Shown here one piece after another: positions 5,759-5,774 of a stretch of 5,774 bases of DNA (position 1 is the first letter of the stretch; every line of letters starts with the position of its first letter). The stretch comes from Candidatus Tayloriibacteriota bacterium (GTDB lineage Bacteria; Patescibacteriota; Minisyncoccia; Phycocordibacterales; PALSA-1337): NCBI GenBank assembly GCA_003170325.1, contig PMZP01000066.1, positions 1 to 5,774 on the forward strand. The letters are read 5' to 3'. The notes under the pieces are model-generated. The model was not told the origin of the DNA. It saw nothing but the letters and a program-made list of their open reading frames with translations, and made no database searches. The translations under genes were made by a program, and so were the position numbers.

Positions 5759-5764
5759 AGTATA
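5759..5764 (-). promoter_or_regulatory. Possible -10 box for the surface-protein gene
   Basis: The minus strand reads TATACT here (5 of 6 matches to TATAAT), about 36 bp before the ATG. Its -35 partner would lie largely beyond the right edge of the window, so it cannot be tested. There is no TG extension. A second, weaker hexamer (CATTAT) lies nearer the gene. Confidence 0.25.
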
Positions 5765-5774
5765 TCTTACATCT

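Noticed and set aside
1..5774. Alternative genetic code with UGA as sense, as in some Patescibacteria
   Set aside because: All genes are full length under the standard code, with no in-frame TGA. No stop here is TGA, so the window gives no positive evidence either way.

Overview
The window is one block of seven genes, all on the minus strand. Reading in the direction of transcription (right to left), they are a secreted multidomain surface protein (5722-3974), then tuf, rpsJ, rplC, rplD, rplW and the first 30 codons of rplB, which runs off the left edge. The last six form the start of an S10-type ribosomal protein operon led by the gene for elongation factor Tu. All reading frames are full length under the standard code. 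The six visible stop codons are TAA (3) or TAG (3), with no TGA.

The window suggests an uncultivated bacterium of the Patescibacteria (Candidate Phyla Radiation), perhaps a Parcubacteria-type lineage. This is inferred from several traits together: S10 and L23 carry Lys/Ala-rich N-terminal extensions; spacers are short and AT-rich; no gene has a clear Shine-Dalgarno site; and a secreted protein combines a peptidoglycan-binding domain, PNGGE-type beta repeats, a PKD domain and a Cys-containing tail. No single trait proves the placement.

Region by region: 3974-5722 encodes the surface protein, with a possible -10 box just upstream. The 179-bp gap 3795-3973 holds a weak candidate terminator and a long 19-bp imperfect hairpin in the presumed tuf leader. 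tuf and rpsJ are 33 bp apart. Between rpsJ and rplC lies a 149-bp spacer almost filled by a 129-bp nested inverted-repeat element (2045-2173): perfect 20-bp outer arms enclose two further hairpins. The arms contain a strong Shine-Dalgarno-like string, and its complement lies just before the rplC start. The rplC-rplD, rplD-rplW and rplW-rplB spacers are about 28-36 bp.

The operon genes work together in translation. S10 belongs to the 30S head, L3, L4, L23 and L2 are early-assembling 50S proteins, and EF-Tu delivers aminoacyl-tRNA. The surface protein is functionally separate and probably has its own promoter. The most interesting items are the nested repeat in the middle of the operon, the unusual switch I sequence of EF-Tu, the absence of Shine-Dalgarno sites, and the cysteine-pair pattern of the surface protein.
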